The notes: a model not told the origin generated them from the sequence alone. A stretch of DNA of 64,000 bases from Variovorax paradoxus (GCF_000834655.1 NZ_JXQQ01000065.1:55143-119142); one strand, 5' to 3'. Shown: positions 8,901-25,195, counted from the first letter of the stretch. Program-made: numbers and translations.

Positions 8901-11168
8901 GGTGGCGCGCGGCACGCGGGTCTGCAGACCGGCGGGGGAGCTTCCTTCGGCGGCTGCCACCGGACGTGGCCGCGCCGTGCGCAAGGCCTCGCCGATGCTG
9001 CGCATGCGCTCGCCGGCCGCCAGTGCCGCGATTGCCTCGGGCAGCTTGCGGCGCCAGTTGGGGTGCTGCTCGACCGTGCCGGGCATGTTGGCCTGCGCCA
9101 CCACCCCGGCCACGTCTTCGAGCTGCACCATCATCAGCGCCGAGGGCGCGGCGGCCAGGAAGGCATGCACCGCCTCGACGATGCGGGCGGACGGCAGCGC
9201 AAGCCCGGCCGCGTCGGCCACCTCCTGGCGGGACACCAGGCCGGCCTGCTGCAAGGCCTGCATCAGCGCGATGCGCTCCTGCATCCGGTCCGAAAGCTGC
9301 TTGTCGAAGATGGCCGGATCCGGGAACAGCTCCAGCGCGAGGCGCTCGCGCAGGTCGTTGGCAGTCCACCAGCCCGCGAAGGTCGCGAGGTCGTGCGTGC
9401 TGATCGCCACCAGCGCGGCCGACGGATACGCGCCGGGCGGCTGGAAGCGGCCGTCGTGCTGCTTCTCGAAATACAGCAGCCGGTACGACAGCACATCGGC
9501 CTTGGCAAGTGCATCGCGCACCGCGTCCTCGACCGTGCCGAGGTCTTCGCCCACCACCATGCAGCGGTGCCGGTGGCTTTCGATCGCCACGATGGCGAGC
9601 ATCTCGTCCAGCGGGTAATAGACGTAGGCGCCTTCGGTCGCGTCGCGGCCCGGCGGAATCCAGAAGAGGCGCATGAGGCCCATCACATGGTCGATGCGCA
9701 AAGCGCCCGCGCCGCGCATGCTGGCGCGCAGCGTCTCGGTGAAGAAGCGGTAGCCGTCCGCGCGCAGGCGGTCCGGCCGCATCGGCGGCAGGCCCCAGCG
9801 CTGGCCGGCGGGGTTGAACTCGTCCGGCGGCGCGCCGACGCTTGCGCCCTGAGAAAAGACCTGCTGCGCGCCCCACACGTCGGAGCCCGCGCGTTCGACC
9901 GACACGGCCAGGTCCACATAAAGGCCCACGCCCATGCCGAGCGCATGGCAGCGCGCCGCGGCGCGTGCCAGCTGGCGGCTCGCCAGCCATTGCAGGAACT
10001 GGTGGAACTGCACGCGCTCCGCGTTGGCGATCGCGAAGGCCGTCACCTCGGCGGAATCGGGGTCGCGGTAGGCATCGGGCCAGGCGTGCCAGTCCCACGC
10101 ACCGCCTTCGGTGGCGAGAAAGTGGGCCTGCAGGGTTTCGAACAGCGCGTGCTGGCGCAGCGCCTCGCCGCGCTCCGCCACGAAAGCCTGGAACTCGCGG
10201 CCGGTGTCGTCGGGCGCGGATTCCGGCGGCAGGTGCCGTGCGCGGAAGTCGTCGAACAGCATCGCCAGCACCTCGAGCTTGGCGGCGGCGACGCCGGTGT
10301 AGTCCACCAGCGGCGTGGCGCGCAAGCCCGCGAGCCGCGCCTGGAAATCGGGAGAACGCACGCGCTCGACGGCCGGCGTGCATTCGCCGAAGCCTTCCAC
10401 CGCCTCCACGTCGATGTAGAGCACGTCGAGCTGCTGGCGCGACGACGGGCTGTACGGGCTGGTGTGCAGCGGCGTGCTCGCGAACAGCGCGTGCAGCGGG
10501 TTGAGGCCGATGAGGTCCGCGCCCTGCGCGGCCATCTGCACGGCAAGCTCTTCCAGGTCGCTGAAGTCGCCGATGCCCCAGTTGCGCGGCGATCGCAGGC
10601 TGTACAGCTGCACCGCGGTGCCCCAGACACGCCCGCCGTCGCGCACCGCCGGTGGCCGGTAGCAACGGCCCGGCGTCGCGAGCACGAGCGTCTCGCCGCG
10701 CAGGCCTTCGACGTGCAGCCGGTGGTAGCCGGCTTCGAGCGCCTGCGACATCGGCAAGGTGCGCTCGCTGAGCGCGAGCCCATCGTGTTCCGCGTGGCCG
10801 GTTTCGGCCAGCGCATCGACATCGATATCGCCCGCCTGCTCCCGCCCCTGCTCGTCGCTCAGTTGCCAACGCACGCGCCGCATCGAGCGCGGCAGCCGCA
10901 GCGGCACCGACCAGGCGGCGGCGCCGGCCTGCACCACCAGCACCGGCGGCAGCGACTCGGCGCGCTGCGCGCGGCGTGCCGCATCGAGCGCCTGGCCCGC
11001 ATCGGACACGTTTTCAAGGCGCACGCCGAACTCCGCCAGCAAGGCGATCAGGCTTTGTGCCGACGCCTCCTGCCGCACGCCGAACGCGTCGAAGTAGCCG
11101 GTCGCGATGCCGTAGTGCTCGCAGAGTCGTCCCAGGTCGCCGGTGACGTGGCCTGCCTCATTCACCAT
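6000..11168 (-). CDS. treY: MalQ-TreY fusion: 4-alpha-glucanotransferase + maltooligosyltrehalose synthase
   Basis: A 1722-residue bifunctional GH77-GH13 protein. The N-terminal MalQ part (about 1-735) disproportionates malto-oligosaccharides. It has the nucleophile in RIDHVMG (about 493), the acid in VGEDLG (about 539) and the third Asp in STHDLA (about 591). The TreY part starts near ATYRLQFH (about 753) and shows RIDHPDG (about 1081), VVAEKI (about 1126) and STHDNKRSED (about 1367). TreY turns the reducing end of a glucan chain into a terminal trehalosyl unit for TreZ. The ATG at 11168 overlaps the treZ 3' end by 11 bp, so it is the last, coupled gene of the operon. In other bacteria malQ and treY are commonly separate neighbours; a fusion is less usual. 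No frameshift is seen at the junction. Confidence 0.93.
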   Translation of the reverse strand: MVNEAGHVTGDLGRLCEHYGIATGYFDAFGVRQEASAQSLIALLAEFGVRLENVSDAGQALDAARRAQRAESLPPVLVVQAGAAAWSVPLRLPRSMRRVRWQLSDEQGREQAGDIDVDALAETGHAEHDGLALSERTLPMSQALEAGYHRLHVEGLRGETLVLATPGRCYRPPAVRDGGRVWGTAVQLYSLRSPRNWGIGDFSDLEELAVQMAAQGADLIGLNPLHALFASTPLHTSPYSPSSRQQLDVLYIDVEAVEGFGECTPAVERVRSPDFQARLAGLRATPLVDYTGVAAAKLEVLAMLFDDFRARHLPPESAPDDTGREFQAFVAERGEALRQHALFETLQAHFLATEGGAWDWHAWPDAYRDPDSAEVTAFAIANAERVQFHQFLQWLASRQLARAAARCHALGMGVGLYVDLAVSVERAGSDVWGAQQVFSQGASVGAPPDEFNPAGQRWGLPPMRPDRLRADGYRFFTETLRASMRGAGALRIDHVMGLMRLFWIPPGRDATEGAYVYYPLDEMLAIVAIESHRHRCMVVGEDLGTVEDAVRDALAKADVLSYRLLYFEKQHDGRFQPPGAYPSAALVAISTHDLATFAGWWTANDLRERLALELFPDPAIFDKQLSDRMQERIALMQALQQAGLVSRQEVADAAGLALPSARIVEAVHAFLAAAPSALMMVQLEDVAGVVAQANMPGTVEQHPNWRRKLPEAIAALAAGERMRSIGEALRTARPRPVAAAEGSSPAGLQTRVPRATYRLQFHKDFGFDDAIRVLPYLARLGVSHVYCSPIQRARAGSMHGYDVVAHAEVNPEIGGEEGFARFIAALKDHGLGQLLDMVPNHMGVFGADNAWWMDVLENGPASRYAQHFDIDWQPLNVELTGKVLLPVLGVHYGEALESGELVLHFEHESGSFAIRYFDHRFPLAPESYPVVLGRALARLGSGEGGDASERLASLCTAFARLPGRDAPSPGELAERVRDKELLKARLARLAQQHPSVAQALVASVAELNLAQPEARDALHRLVEAQAYRLAHWRVAADEINYRRFFDINDLAAVRMERDEVFEATQSFALDLAAAGLVDGLRIDHPDGLYDPADYFRQLQEGYARRAGLVLPTHDVDGRPARPLYVVAEKIAGAHEEVPDSWHVHGTTGYRFANVANGVLVDTTAEAGVVHAWQRFTGEMDDFASICRAGRREVMRNALSSELNVLSSELLRIARADRSTRDYTLNALRRALADVGACMPVYRTYIVDGPSEQDTRFIDEAVNEAARQSGDADRSVFDFVRSALRGEAVASAPPALGERVRRFALRFQQFSAPVAAKGVEDTAFYRYFPLSALNEVGGEPDLFGIEVEEFHALSADRALRWPHTMLATSTHDNKRSEDVRNRIDVLSEMPNEWMLALTRWHGLCRGARKKLVGGEAPSRIDEYLLYQTLLGTLPLGGLDAGTAPGFADRIWQYMQKAARESKLRTRWTQPDAEYEAALEGFVRELLIPTENDEHAGEGACLPGIQRLADRLAWFGAWNSLTLTLLKYGSPGVPDLYQGSELIELSLVDPDNRRPVDYALRQQRLDALHAMADEGGLAARVGAMAAAPHDGQAKLWFIWRLLSLRRAQPLLFREGSYEPLAVEGPLAKHVVAFARRHEGRVLVIVAARLFVGLSGHGADEEATPALPDAARWNGTTVQLPADLGAAALDNLLTGETVNAAAGTVRLADAFRHMPWAALVVGTSP

Positions 11169-12996
11169 GCACGGCCTCCAGCGTCACGTACACCGCGCCG
11201 CGCGCCAGTTGCTGCGCGCCGTCGTGCGCCTGCACGCCATCGCTGTAGATCGCCTCGCCGGGCGGCATCTCGACACCCGGTGCCGGTTCGGCGCCGAAGT
11301 GGGCCAGCATGTGGAGGCGCATCGGCGGCGCACCCTCGGCCTCGGGTTCCAGGTCCCATTGCACACGGAGCATGTCGTTCTCGCAGCGGTAGATGCCCGC
11401 ACCCGCCATTCCGGCGAGCCTGGGCACGATGTAGCGGTGTCGCAGGGCCAGCAGTTGCTGCACCTCGCTGAGCCGCGAAAAATGCGCACGCGTGCCGCGC
11501 TCGCGCCAGCGCAGCTTCGATGCGAGGAAGGTCGCCTCGGCATTCGGGTCGGGAATGCGCGCACGGGCCGCTTCGTCCTTGAAGGCCGCGAACCCGCCGA
11601 ACTCCGAGCGCCGTCCCTCGGACACCGCGGATGCGAGGTCCGGCCCGAAGTCGCAGAAGTACTGGAACGGCGTGGAGGCCGCGAACTCGTCGCCCATGAA
11701 GAGCATCGGCACTTGCGGCGACAGCAGCAGGCAGGCCATGGCCGCGCGCACCAGCACGGGATCGCCCAGCGCGTGGATGCGCTCGCCGAACGCGCGGTTG
11801 CCGACCTGGTCGTGCGTCTGCAGGAACGACACGAAGGCCTGCGGCGGCAGCCGCGTGCTCGGTTCGCCGCGCGCCTCGCCCTGGCGGAATGCGGAAGGCT
11901 GGCCCTGGTAGATGAAGCCCTCGGCCAGCGCCAGCGCGAAACGGCACACCGGGTCGTCGGCATAGTCGGCGTAGTAGCCGTCGCGCTCGCCGGTGGCCAG
12001 CACGTGCACCGCGTGGTGCAGGTCGTCGTTCCATTGCGCTGTGCCGGCCACCGGCAGGCCGCGGCCGTCGCGCATCAGCATCGAGGCCTGGTTGGTGTCG
12101 TTCTCCAGCACCAGGTGCACGTGGCGCTCGCGCGCCGGGCCGGCGTCGATCGCCTCGCGGATCTCGCGCACGATGTGCGGCCGCGTCTCGTCGTGGATGG
12201 CGTGGATCGCGTCCATGCGCAGGCCGTCGAAGCGGAACTCCTCGATCCAGTAGAGCGTGTTGTGGATGAAGAAATCGCGAACCGTGCGGGAGCCCGGCCC
12301 GTCGAAGTTGATCGCCGAACCCCAGGGCGTGCGGTGCCCCGCGTTGAAGAACTCGGGGCAGTACGCGTGCAGGTAGTTGCCTTCCGGACCGAAGTGGTTG
12401 TAGACCACGTCCAGCAACACCATCAGCCCGAGCGAATGGGCCTTGTCCACCAGCGCCTTCAGCTCGTCGGGCGTGCCGTACGAGGCATCGGGTGCGAACT
12501 GCAGCACGCCGTCGTAGCCCCAATTGCGCCGCCCCGGAAAGTCCGCGAGCGGCATGATCTCGACGGCGGTGATGCCGAGTTCGGCCAGGTCGCCCAGGCG
12601 CTCGCGCGCGGCGTTGAAGCTGCCTTCTTCGGTGAAGGTGCCGATGTGCAGCTCGTAGACCACCGCCTCTTCCCACGGCCGGCCGCGCCAGGCGTCGTCG
12701 GTCCACGCGAAGCCCCCGGGGTCCGTCACCACGCTCGGGCCGTGCACGTCGTCGGGGTTGTAGCGCGAGGCCGGGTCGGGCACGCGCGTGCCGTCGGGGA
12801 GCCGGTAGCTGTAGCTGTCGCCGGGCTTGGCGCCGGGCACGGTCAGGCGATGCCAGCCGCCGTCGCGCGTCATCGGCCTGGAGGCAGATCGGTGTTCGAG
12901 TTCGATGGTTTCCGCGGACGGTGCCCAGAGCGCGAAGTCCACGCCTTCGGCCTGCACCGTGGCGCCGAAAGGCATGCGATGTGAATGAACGGTCAT
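11158..12996 (-). CDS. treZ: Malto-oligosyltrehalose trehalohydrolase
   Basis: A 612-residue GH13 enzyme that releases free trehalose from maltooligosyltrehalose made by TreY. An N-terminal beta-sandwich (FALWAPSA near 22) precedes the barrel. Catalytic residues fall in LRMDAIH (about 260), LVLENDTN (about 297) and QTHDQVGN (about 395). Length is normal for the family. The start is well defined by GGAGGTGATCCG directly before ATG 12996. It is followed by the overlapping malQ-treY gene and preceded at 55 bp by glgX, so TreZ, TreY, MalQ and GlgX are made together. That set can convert stored alpha-glucan into trehalose. Confidence 0.95.
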   Translation of the reverse strand: MTVHSHRMPFGATVQAEGVDFALWAPSAETIELEHRSASRPMTRDGGWHRLTVPGAKPGDSYSYRLPDGTRVPDPASRYNPDDVHGPSVVTDPGGFAWTDDAWRGRPWEEAVVYELHIGTFTEEGSFNAARERLGDLAELGITAVEIMPLADFPGRRNWGYDGVLQFAPDASYGTPDELKALVDKAHSLGLMVLLDVVYNHFGPEGNYLHAYCPEFFNAGHRTPWGSAINFDGPGSRTVRDFFIHNTLYWIEEFRFDGLRMDAIHAIHDETRPHIVREIREAIDAGPARERHVHLVLENDTNQASMLMRDGRGLPVAGTAQWNDDLHHAVHVLATGERDGYYADYADDPVCRFALALAEGFIYQGQPSAFRQGEARGEPSTRLPPQAFVSFLQTHDQVGNRAFGERIHALGDPVLVRAAMACLLLSPQVPMLFMGDEFAASTPFQYFCDFGPDLASAVSEGRRSEFGGFAAFKDEAARARIPDPNAEATFLASKLRWRERGTRAHFSRLSEVQQLLALRHRYIVPRLAGMAGAGIYRCENDMLRVQWDLEPEAEGAPPMRLHMLAHFGAEPAPGVEMPPGEAIYSDGVQAHDGAQQLARGAVYVTLEAVHGE

Positions 12997-13051
12997 CGGA
13001 TCACCTCCGTGCTTCGCAATGCGGCATTCGCCCTGGGAGCGGCACGGCGGC

Positions 13052-15214
<2,163 letters not shown>

Positions 15215-15231
15215 TCAGGTGGCCGGATTCA

Positions 15232-15256
15232 AGAGAGAGAGAGAGAGAGAGAGAGA
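15232..15256. repeat. Dinucleotide repeat (AG)12
   Basis: A perfect AG tract of 12 units plus one A, read as CT on the coding strand of the flanking genes. It lies 17 bp upstream of the glgX ATG, in the short gap between the channel-like gene and glgX. Simple tracts of this length are rare in GC-rich bacterial genomes and can change length by slippage. Here it is in the untranslated spacer, so any effect would be on translation initiation or mRNA structure, not reading frame. Confidence 0.9.
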
Positions 15257-15271
15257 AGAAAGATGTGCGTT

Positions 15272-16027
15272 TCAGCGCGGTGGCCGGTCGTTGTCGAATC
15301 GCGTGGGCGTGCCCACCGGGGTGACGCCGGGCGTCGGCGTCTTCGCGTCCTTGGCGTCCTTGATCTGCTTGGGCCACCAGCGCTCGATCTGTGCTTTTGC
15401 CCAGTCCTTGCCCGCCAGGCCGAATGCCAGGGCCAACGCAAAAACCACGCCCGCCAGGATCACGAGGAAGCTCTCGCGAATGATGTCGCCGCCCACCTTG
15501 ATCTGGTCGAGCGCGATCAGGATGACGAAGGCCATCACCGCGTACTGCGCGACCTTGCCGAAGGCCACCGCGTCATGCATCTTCACGCCGCGGAAATAGC
15601 TGGCCACCGCCTCGCCCACGAAGCGCGCGAAGTACGAGCCGAAGGCCAGCACCAGCAGCGCCACGAACACGTTCGGCACGAACCAGACGATGCGGCCCAG
15701 AAGGTCCGCGATGTAGCTCAGGCCCATGCCGTTGAAGGCGATGAGGAGCGAGGCCAGGATCACCAGCCAATAGGTGAGGATGCCGAACAGGCTGCTGGTG
15801 TCGCCCGCAAGTCCCCCTTGCCGCAGGAAGTTGTCCAGCCCCGCGCGCTCGGTGAGCACATTGAAGTTGATGGCGCGCAGCGCCTTGGTCACGGCGAAGC
15901 GGGCCGCCTTGGCGATGAGCCAGCCGACGACGACCACCACCACCCCGATCAGGAGACGCGGGATGAACGCGCCGACCTGGTAGAGGATGGCGCGCAGCGG
16001 CTCCAGGTGAATACCGAAATTTTCCAT
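15272..16027 (-). CDS. Mechanosensitive-channel-like membrane protein (TM-helix repeat)
   Basis: A 251-residue integral membrane protein with about five hydrophobic segments (about 20-38, 80-100, 104-130, 160-175, 187-205) and a charged C-terminal tail. Repeated segments of the type IGVVVVVVGWLIAK, FVPNVFVALLVLAFG and ESFLVILAGVVFALALAFGLAGKD match the conserved TM-helix family related to small-conductance mechanosensitive channels (CmpX-like). The long cytoplasmic beta domain of MscS is absent. It sits inside the trehalose/alpha-glucan operon, 36 bp after treS and 57 bp before glgX. A role in releasing or sensing osmolyte under turgor change is attractive but inferred. The start at 16027 gives a complete first amphipathic segment. 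Confidence 0.8.
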   Translation of the reverse strand: MENFGIHLEPLRAILYQVGAFIPRLLIGVVVVVVGWLIAKAARFAVTKALRAINFNVLTERAGLDNFLRQGGLAGDTSSLFGILTYWLVILASLLIAFNGMGLSYIADLLGRIVWFVPNVFVALLVLAFGSYFARFVGEAVASYFRGVKMHDAVAFGKVAQYAVMAFVILIALDQIKVGGDIIRESFLVILAGVVFALALAFGLAGKDWAKAQIERWWPKQIKDAKDAKTPTPGVTPVGTPTRFDNDRPPR

Positions 16028-16063
16028 GGTGTGTCTCTTGCGTTGAAGGTTGCGTCGGTGGCG

Positions 16064-19378
<3,315 letters not shown>

Positions 19379-19397
19379 GGGCGAATCACCTTCTTTG

Positions 19398-21463
19398 TTA
19401 TAGGAAATAGTCGAAGTCGCGTTCGTCGCCATGGCGGCGCCGGACCACGAAGATGTGCGCCGGCACGCTGTGGGGGTCCAGGCGCACGTAGTGCCAGTCG
19501 CCCTGCCACACGAAGCGCTGGTCGCTCAGGAGGTCGTGCATCTGGAACGCACGCCCGTCCTTCACGCCCACGCTCCCGGGCTCCAGCCCGACCCAGCCCC
19601 ACTGCGGGTTGTGCGGATCGAGGTTGACCACGGTGACGATCACGTTGTCGCCGTCGGGCGATTCCTTGGCATAGGCCAGCAGCTGGTCGTTGTCCACGTG
19701 CAGGAAGCGAAGGCCCCGGTCCCACTGCAGCGCCGGGTTCTCGCGGCGGATGCGGTTTACCCGCGCGATGAAGGGCGAAAGGCTCGCGGGGTCGTCATGG
19801 TTCCAGTGGCGCAGCTGGTACTTCTCGGAATCGAGGTACTCCTCGCTCGCGGGGCCGCGCGGCAGGTGTTCGCGCAGCTCGTAGGCCGGGCCGTAGATGC
19901 CGTAGTTGGCAGCGAGCGTGGCGGCCAGCACGAGCCGCGACATGTAGACGGACGGCTCCCCGGTCTGCAGCTGCTCGTGCAGGATGTCGGGCGTGTTGGG
20001 CCACGCGTTGGGGCGAAAGTAGTCCGCGCCGGGGCCGCTGGAAAGCTCGGTGAAGTACTCCTGCAGCTCTTCCTTGGTGTTTCGCCAGGTGAAGTAGGTG
20101 TACGACTGCGAGAAGCCCAGCTTCGCGAGCCGGTGCATCACCTTCGGCCGGGTGAACGCCTCGGCCAGGAAGATGGTGTCGGGGTGCTCGCGCTTGATTT
20201 CGCCGATGACCCATTCCCAGAACGGGAAGGCCTTGGTGTGCGGGTTGTCGACGCGGAAGATGCGCACGCCCTCCCCAATCCAGTGGTCGAACACGCTCTT
20301 GAGTTCGGCCCAGAGGCCGCGCCAGTCTTCGCATTCGAAGTTGAACGGATAGATGTCTTGGTACTTCTTGGGCGGGTTCTCGGCGTATTGCACAGTGCCG
20401 TCGGGGCGCCAGCGAAACCAGTCGGGATGCGCCTTCACGTAGGGGTGGTCGGGCGCGCACTGGAAGGCGATGTCCAGCGCGATCTCCAGGCCGTGTTCGG
20501 CGGCGCGTGCGAGCAGGTGCCGAAAGTCGTCCGAGGTGCCCAGCGCCGGCAGGATCGACTTGTGCCCACCCTCCGCCGCGCCGATGGCCCAGGGGCTGCC
20601 CACGTCCTCGGGGCCGGCTTGCAGCGCGTTGTTCGGGCCCTTGCGCTGCATGCGACCGACCGGATGGATCGGCGGGAAATACAGCACGTCGAAGCCCATC
20701 GCGGCGATGGCCGGCAGGCGCGCCTCCACGTCCCTCAAAGTGCCGTGCACGCCCGGCTCGCCGGTGGAGCGCGGAAAGAGCTCGTACCAGGTGCTGAAGC
20801 GCGCACGCTCGCGGTCGGCCACCAGCGGCAGTTCGACCGGGTGGCGCACCGCATGGCGGCGGTCCGGGTGGCGGCGCGCGAGCTCGGCATATTCGTCGTC
20901 CAGCGCCAGTGCCTTGAGCGAAGCGACATCGGACGCGGGGTTGGCCGCGCCGGCATCGAGTTCGGTGGCCCAGCGCTGCAGCGCGCTGCGGTCGGCACCC
21001 TCGGCGCGCCCGGCGGCCGCGGCGATTTCCAGCGCGCCCACTTGCGCGGCAATGCGCACGTCATCCGGATCGACGCGCCGCGTGAGCTCGTGGCGCCAAG
21101 ATTCGAACGGGTCCACCCAGGCCACCGCGGTGTACAGGTAGCGCCCGAGCGACGGCGGGGGGAACGCGGCCTCCCACACGTCGTTGCCCAGCGGCTTCAT
21201 CGGTACTTCGCGGAATTCCTTCTGGTCTTGCGCGCGCCAGCACAGCTGCACGCGAAGCACGTCGTGCCCGTCGGTGAAGCAATGCGCGCGCACGGCGACC
21301 CGCTCACCGGCCACGCACTTGACGGGAAAGCGGCCGTTGTCCACGCACGGAAACACCGCGTCGATGACCGCGCGGACGGCGCCGTCGGCCTGCTGGATAT
21401 CGGCGCTCGGTGCGACATCGGTTGCCGCGGCGGATGGGGTCTTCGTCGAGAAAATGTTCTTCA

Positions 21464-21464
<1 letters not shown>
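19398..21464 (-). CDS. glgE: Alpha-1,4-glucan:maltose-1-phosphate maltosyltransferase
   Basis: A 688-residue GH13_3 enzyme that extends alpha-1,4-glucan by transferring maltosyl units from maltose-1-phosphate. Recognisable features are the STWYELFPRS start of the catalytic core, FPPIHPVGR, the nucleophile in IFRVDNPHTK (about 405), the acid in FLAEAFTRPK (about 433) and the third carboxylate in PNTPDIL (about 493). The N-terminal domain is beta-rich and may mediate dimerisation. The start ATG shares one base with the glgB stop (TGATG), so the two are translationally coupled. Together with treS-mak upstream-to-downstream it forms the complete GlgE pathway from trehalose to branched glucan. Confidence 0.95.
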
Positions 21465-23362
<1,898 letters not shown>

Positions 23363-23588
23363 GGCGTTCCTTGATGGGGGGCCCGCGGAACGGTTGTTCA
23401 AGGAACGACTCTGGCCTCCGCATGGCTGTCACCAATCTGAAGGAGTGACGGGCATGGCAGCTACGGTAGGTGTCTCCTCGCCGTGTCGGAGAGTTGCCCG
23501 TATCGCGCAACGCACGGGCCAAGGATGAAACGGCCTCCCGAAAATACGGGGCGACCCAGGCGAACTTCTGGCTGAGTTCTATCGAGCT

Positions 23589-23900
23589 TCAGGCGGCGAG
23601 CGCGTCGCCCTCGCGGGCCGCGAACCGTGCACCCCGATGCATCGCGAAGTCGCCGAGCGTGAGCGTGACGACGGGCTGCCGCGGATTGGCCCGGTAACGC
23701 GCGACCACCGCGGGTTCGATCGCATGGAAGTTGTTCCTGCAGACATCCAGCAGGCGCTGTCCGACCTCGCGCGTGCCGAAGCCGTCGTGAAGGGTGTCTT
23801 CCGAAATCTGCGCCACGATCCGTGCGCCCTGCGGCCCGTCGGGATAGACGGCAACGCGCACCGACGCGGTATCGAAACAATAAATACCCTCGAAATCCAT
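23589..23900 (-). CDS. DUF1488-like small protein
   Basis: A 103-residue soluble protein, probably of the DUF1488 family. It shows the pattern of a beta-rich N terminus (VRVAVYPDG, ARIVAQIS), a helical middle (REVGQRLLDVCRNNFHAIEPAVVARY) and a terminal strand (VVTLTLGDF). No catalytic motif is evident and the function is unknown. The ATG at 23900 has AAGGAG eight bases upstream, which is much better than a longer reading that would begin at 23939. It lies between the glycogen operon and a DUF421 gene on the same strand; there is a 226-bp gap to glgB, so a separate transcript is possible. Confidence 0.65.
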   Translation of the reverse strand: MDFEGIYCFDTASVRVAVYPDGPQGARIVAQISEDTLHDGFGTREVGQRLLDVCRNNFHAIEPAVVARYRANPRQPVVTLTLGDFAMHRGARFAAREGDALAA

Positions 23901-24027
23901 TGCCGTGTCTCCTTGTTGGGGTGCTTTCGCGGCAAGCATTGAAGGCGCGCAAGCGCAGGAAGCCCACTGGAATTCGGCGCATGTTCATGCAGGAAGCGTC
24001 CTACACAACCCGTACCGCCTCCCTGGT

Positions 24028-24513
24028 TCATGTCTTGTACTTGCGCACGCTGAGTTCGCCGTCGCTCTCCAGCATCACGAGTCGCACGTCGGAGAGTTCG
24101 GCGATGCCCTTCTCCCGAAGCTTGGACATCAGTTCGTCGACCGTGATGAGTTGGCGGCGCAGCGTCCGCTGGACGATGCGCCCGTGCTTGACCAAGGGCT
24201 CGGGAGGCGGTTCGATCAAGCGCGACACCAGCGGCGAGTGGTAGCTGCCCCAGTCGAGCAGGTAGTTCCAGGCCACCAGCGTGGAGATGAGCACCAGCCC
24301 GTCGCCGATGGTCTTGTATTCGCCCTGCATCGCGTTGCTCGAGGCATCGGCGACCAGCACGACGAACAGCAAGTCGGCCACGCCGAGCGAGCCGACATCG
24401 CGCCGCAAGAGGAAGCGAAACACCAGCAGCAGGAACCAATAGACCACCGTGCCGCGCAGCACCATGTGCCAAGGCAGCATCTCCAGGCGAAAGAGTTCCG
24501 AGAGCGAATCCAT
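24028..24513 (-). CDS. DUF421 (YetF-like) membrane protein
   Basis: A 161-residue protein with three N-terminal membrane segments (about 17-37, 45-62, 68-88) followed by a cytoplasmic DUF421 domain. Recognisable parts are ADASSNAMQGEYKTIGDGL in the membrane part and LVKHGRIVQRTLRRQLITVDELMSKLREKG with SDVRLVMLESDGELSV in the soluble part. Members such as B. subtilis YetF are linked to sporulation or stress and have no proven biochemical activity. The start ATG 24513 has GGAGGGAGG at good spacing. Context is a block of stress genes, which suggests but does not prove a protective role. Confidence 0.8.
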   Translation of the reverse strand: MDSLSELFRLEMLPWHMVLRGTVVYWFLLLVFRFLLRRDVGSLGVADLLFVVLVADASSNAMQGEYKTIGDGLVLISTLVAWNYLLDWGSYHSPLVSRLIEPPPEPLVKHGRIVQRTLRRQLITVDELMSKLREKGIAELSDVRLVMLESDGELSVRKYKT

Positions 24514-24813
24514 GGGTTGCCTCCCTCCGGCGTTGGCGGGTGCCGTTTGTTGTCGGGTGGCGTCCGACGGCTCAGGCCGAACCCGTGGACACCGGTTTCG
24601 TGATCGTCGCGTTCGCCCTGGCTCCGAGCGTCATCTCCCTCATTGACGACACCAGCAGCGCGCTGTGAGCCTTGCGCGGGCCCGTTCAAGAGGCTGCGCA
24701 ATTGCGCGAGCGCCGACGGCGCGGGCGACGCCGATGCTGCCGGCCGGGGGTAGAGGGCCGCCTTCACCTTCATTGCCGTGGCCGGTGGCGATCGGCAGTG
24801 GGCACCTCGGCGG
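24514..24813. other. 300-bp gap, no supported gene
   Basis: Between the DUF421 gene start and the small acidic protein stop, both on the minus strand, I see no convincing gene. The plus strand holds a short hydrophobic reading near 24588-24668 (VDTGFVIVAFALAP) with no ribosome binding site. The minus strand holds an open frame with atypical composition. Either could be a decayed gene, but nothing is recognisable. Confidence 0.4.
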
Positions 24814-25056
24814 TCAGCGCCTTTGCGCCTCGCCTTCCTTCTGCTCTTCTTTCTCCTTCTCCGCCGAAGGCAGCTTCACCTTGGTGACGGTCACCGACAC
24901 CGGGTCGCTGGCGGGAAAGGACTCTTCGACGCCACTGTCCAGCGCGTCCTCGCTGGCGGGCTGCTCGACAGGTTTTCCGTGGTCGGCAGGCTTGCCGTGG
25001 TTCTCCGATGTGGGAAAGGGAAACGGCTTCTGTTCTTTCTCTTGCTTGGCGGTCAT
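24814..25056 (-). CDS. Small acidic protein with ESFPASDP motif
   Basis: An 80-residue highly charged protein rich in Lys, Glu and Pro, without hydrophobic core or cysteine, so likely disordered. It contains GVEESFPASDPVSVT (about 42-56), a motif I recognise from short uncharacterised proteins of many proteobacteria, often encoded near catalases or other stress genes. The ATG at 25056 has CAGGAG upstream. It lies 139 bp after the Nramp-related gene and catalase. The function is unknown; a hydrophilin-like protective role would fit the composition but is inference. Confidence 0.7.
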   Translation of the reverse strand: MTAKQEKEQKPFPFPTSENHGKPADHGKPVEQPASEDALDSGVEESFPASDPVSVTVTKVKLPSAEKEKEEQKEGEAQRR

Positions 25057-25195
25057 GGTGCGCTCCTGGCGATGTGGACCCCTCCTCGAAAAAGGAAGGC
25101 GTCGGGCGATGGTGGTCCGGTTCTTCAGGCGAGCGGTCGGATGGCGTTGCGCCTGTGCGTGGGAGCAGTCCCGCGCCGCGGTACCGGCGGCACCG

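Noticed and set aside
6039..11471. A long plus-strand open frame opposite malQ-treY
   Set aside because: Same reason: antisense to a clear gene, biased composition, no recognisable features.
19379..19432. An earlier ATG start for treS
   Set aside because: It would overlap glgE, whereas the ATG at 19378 has a good ribosome binding site and a normal N terminus.
23496..23560. A terminator after the DUF1488-like gene
   Set aside because: Only weak 4-6 bp inverted repeats with large loops and no T run.
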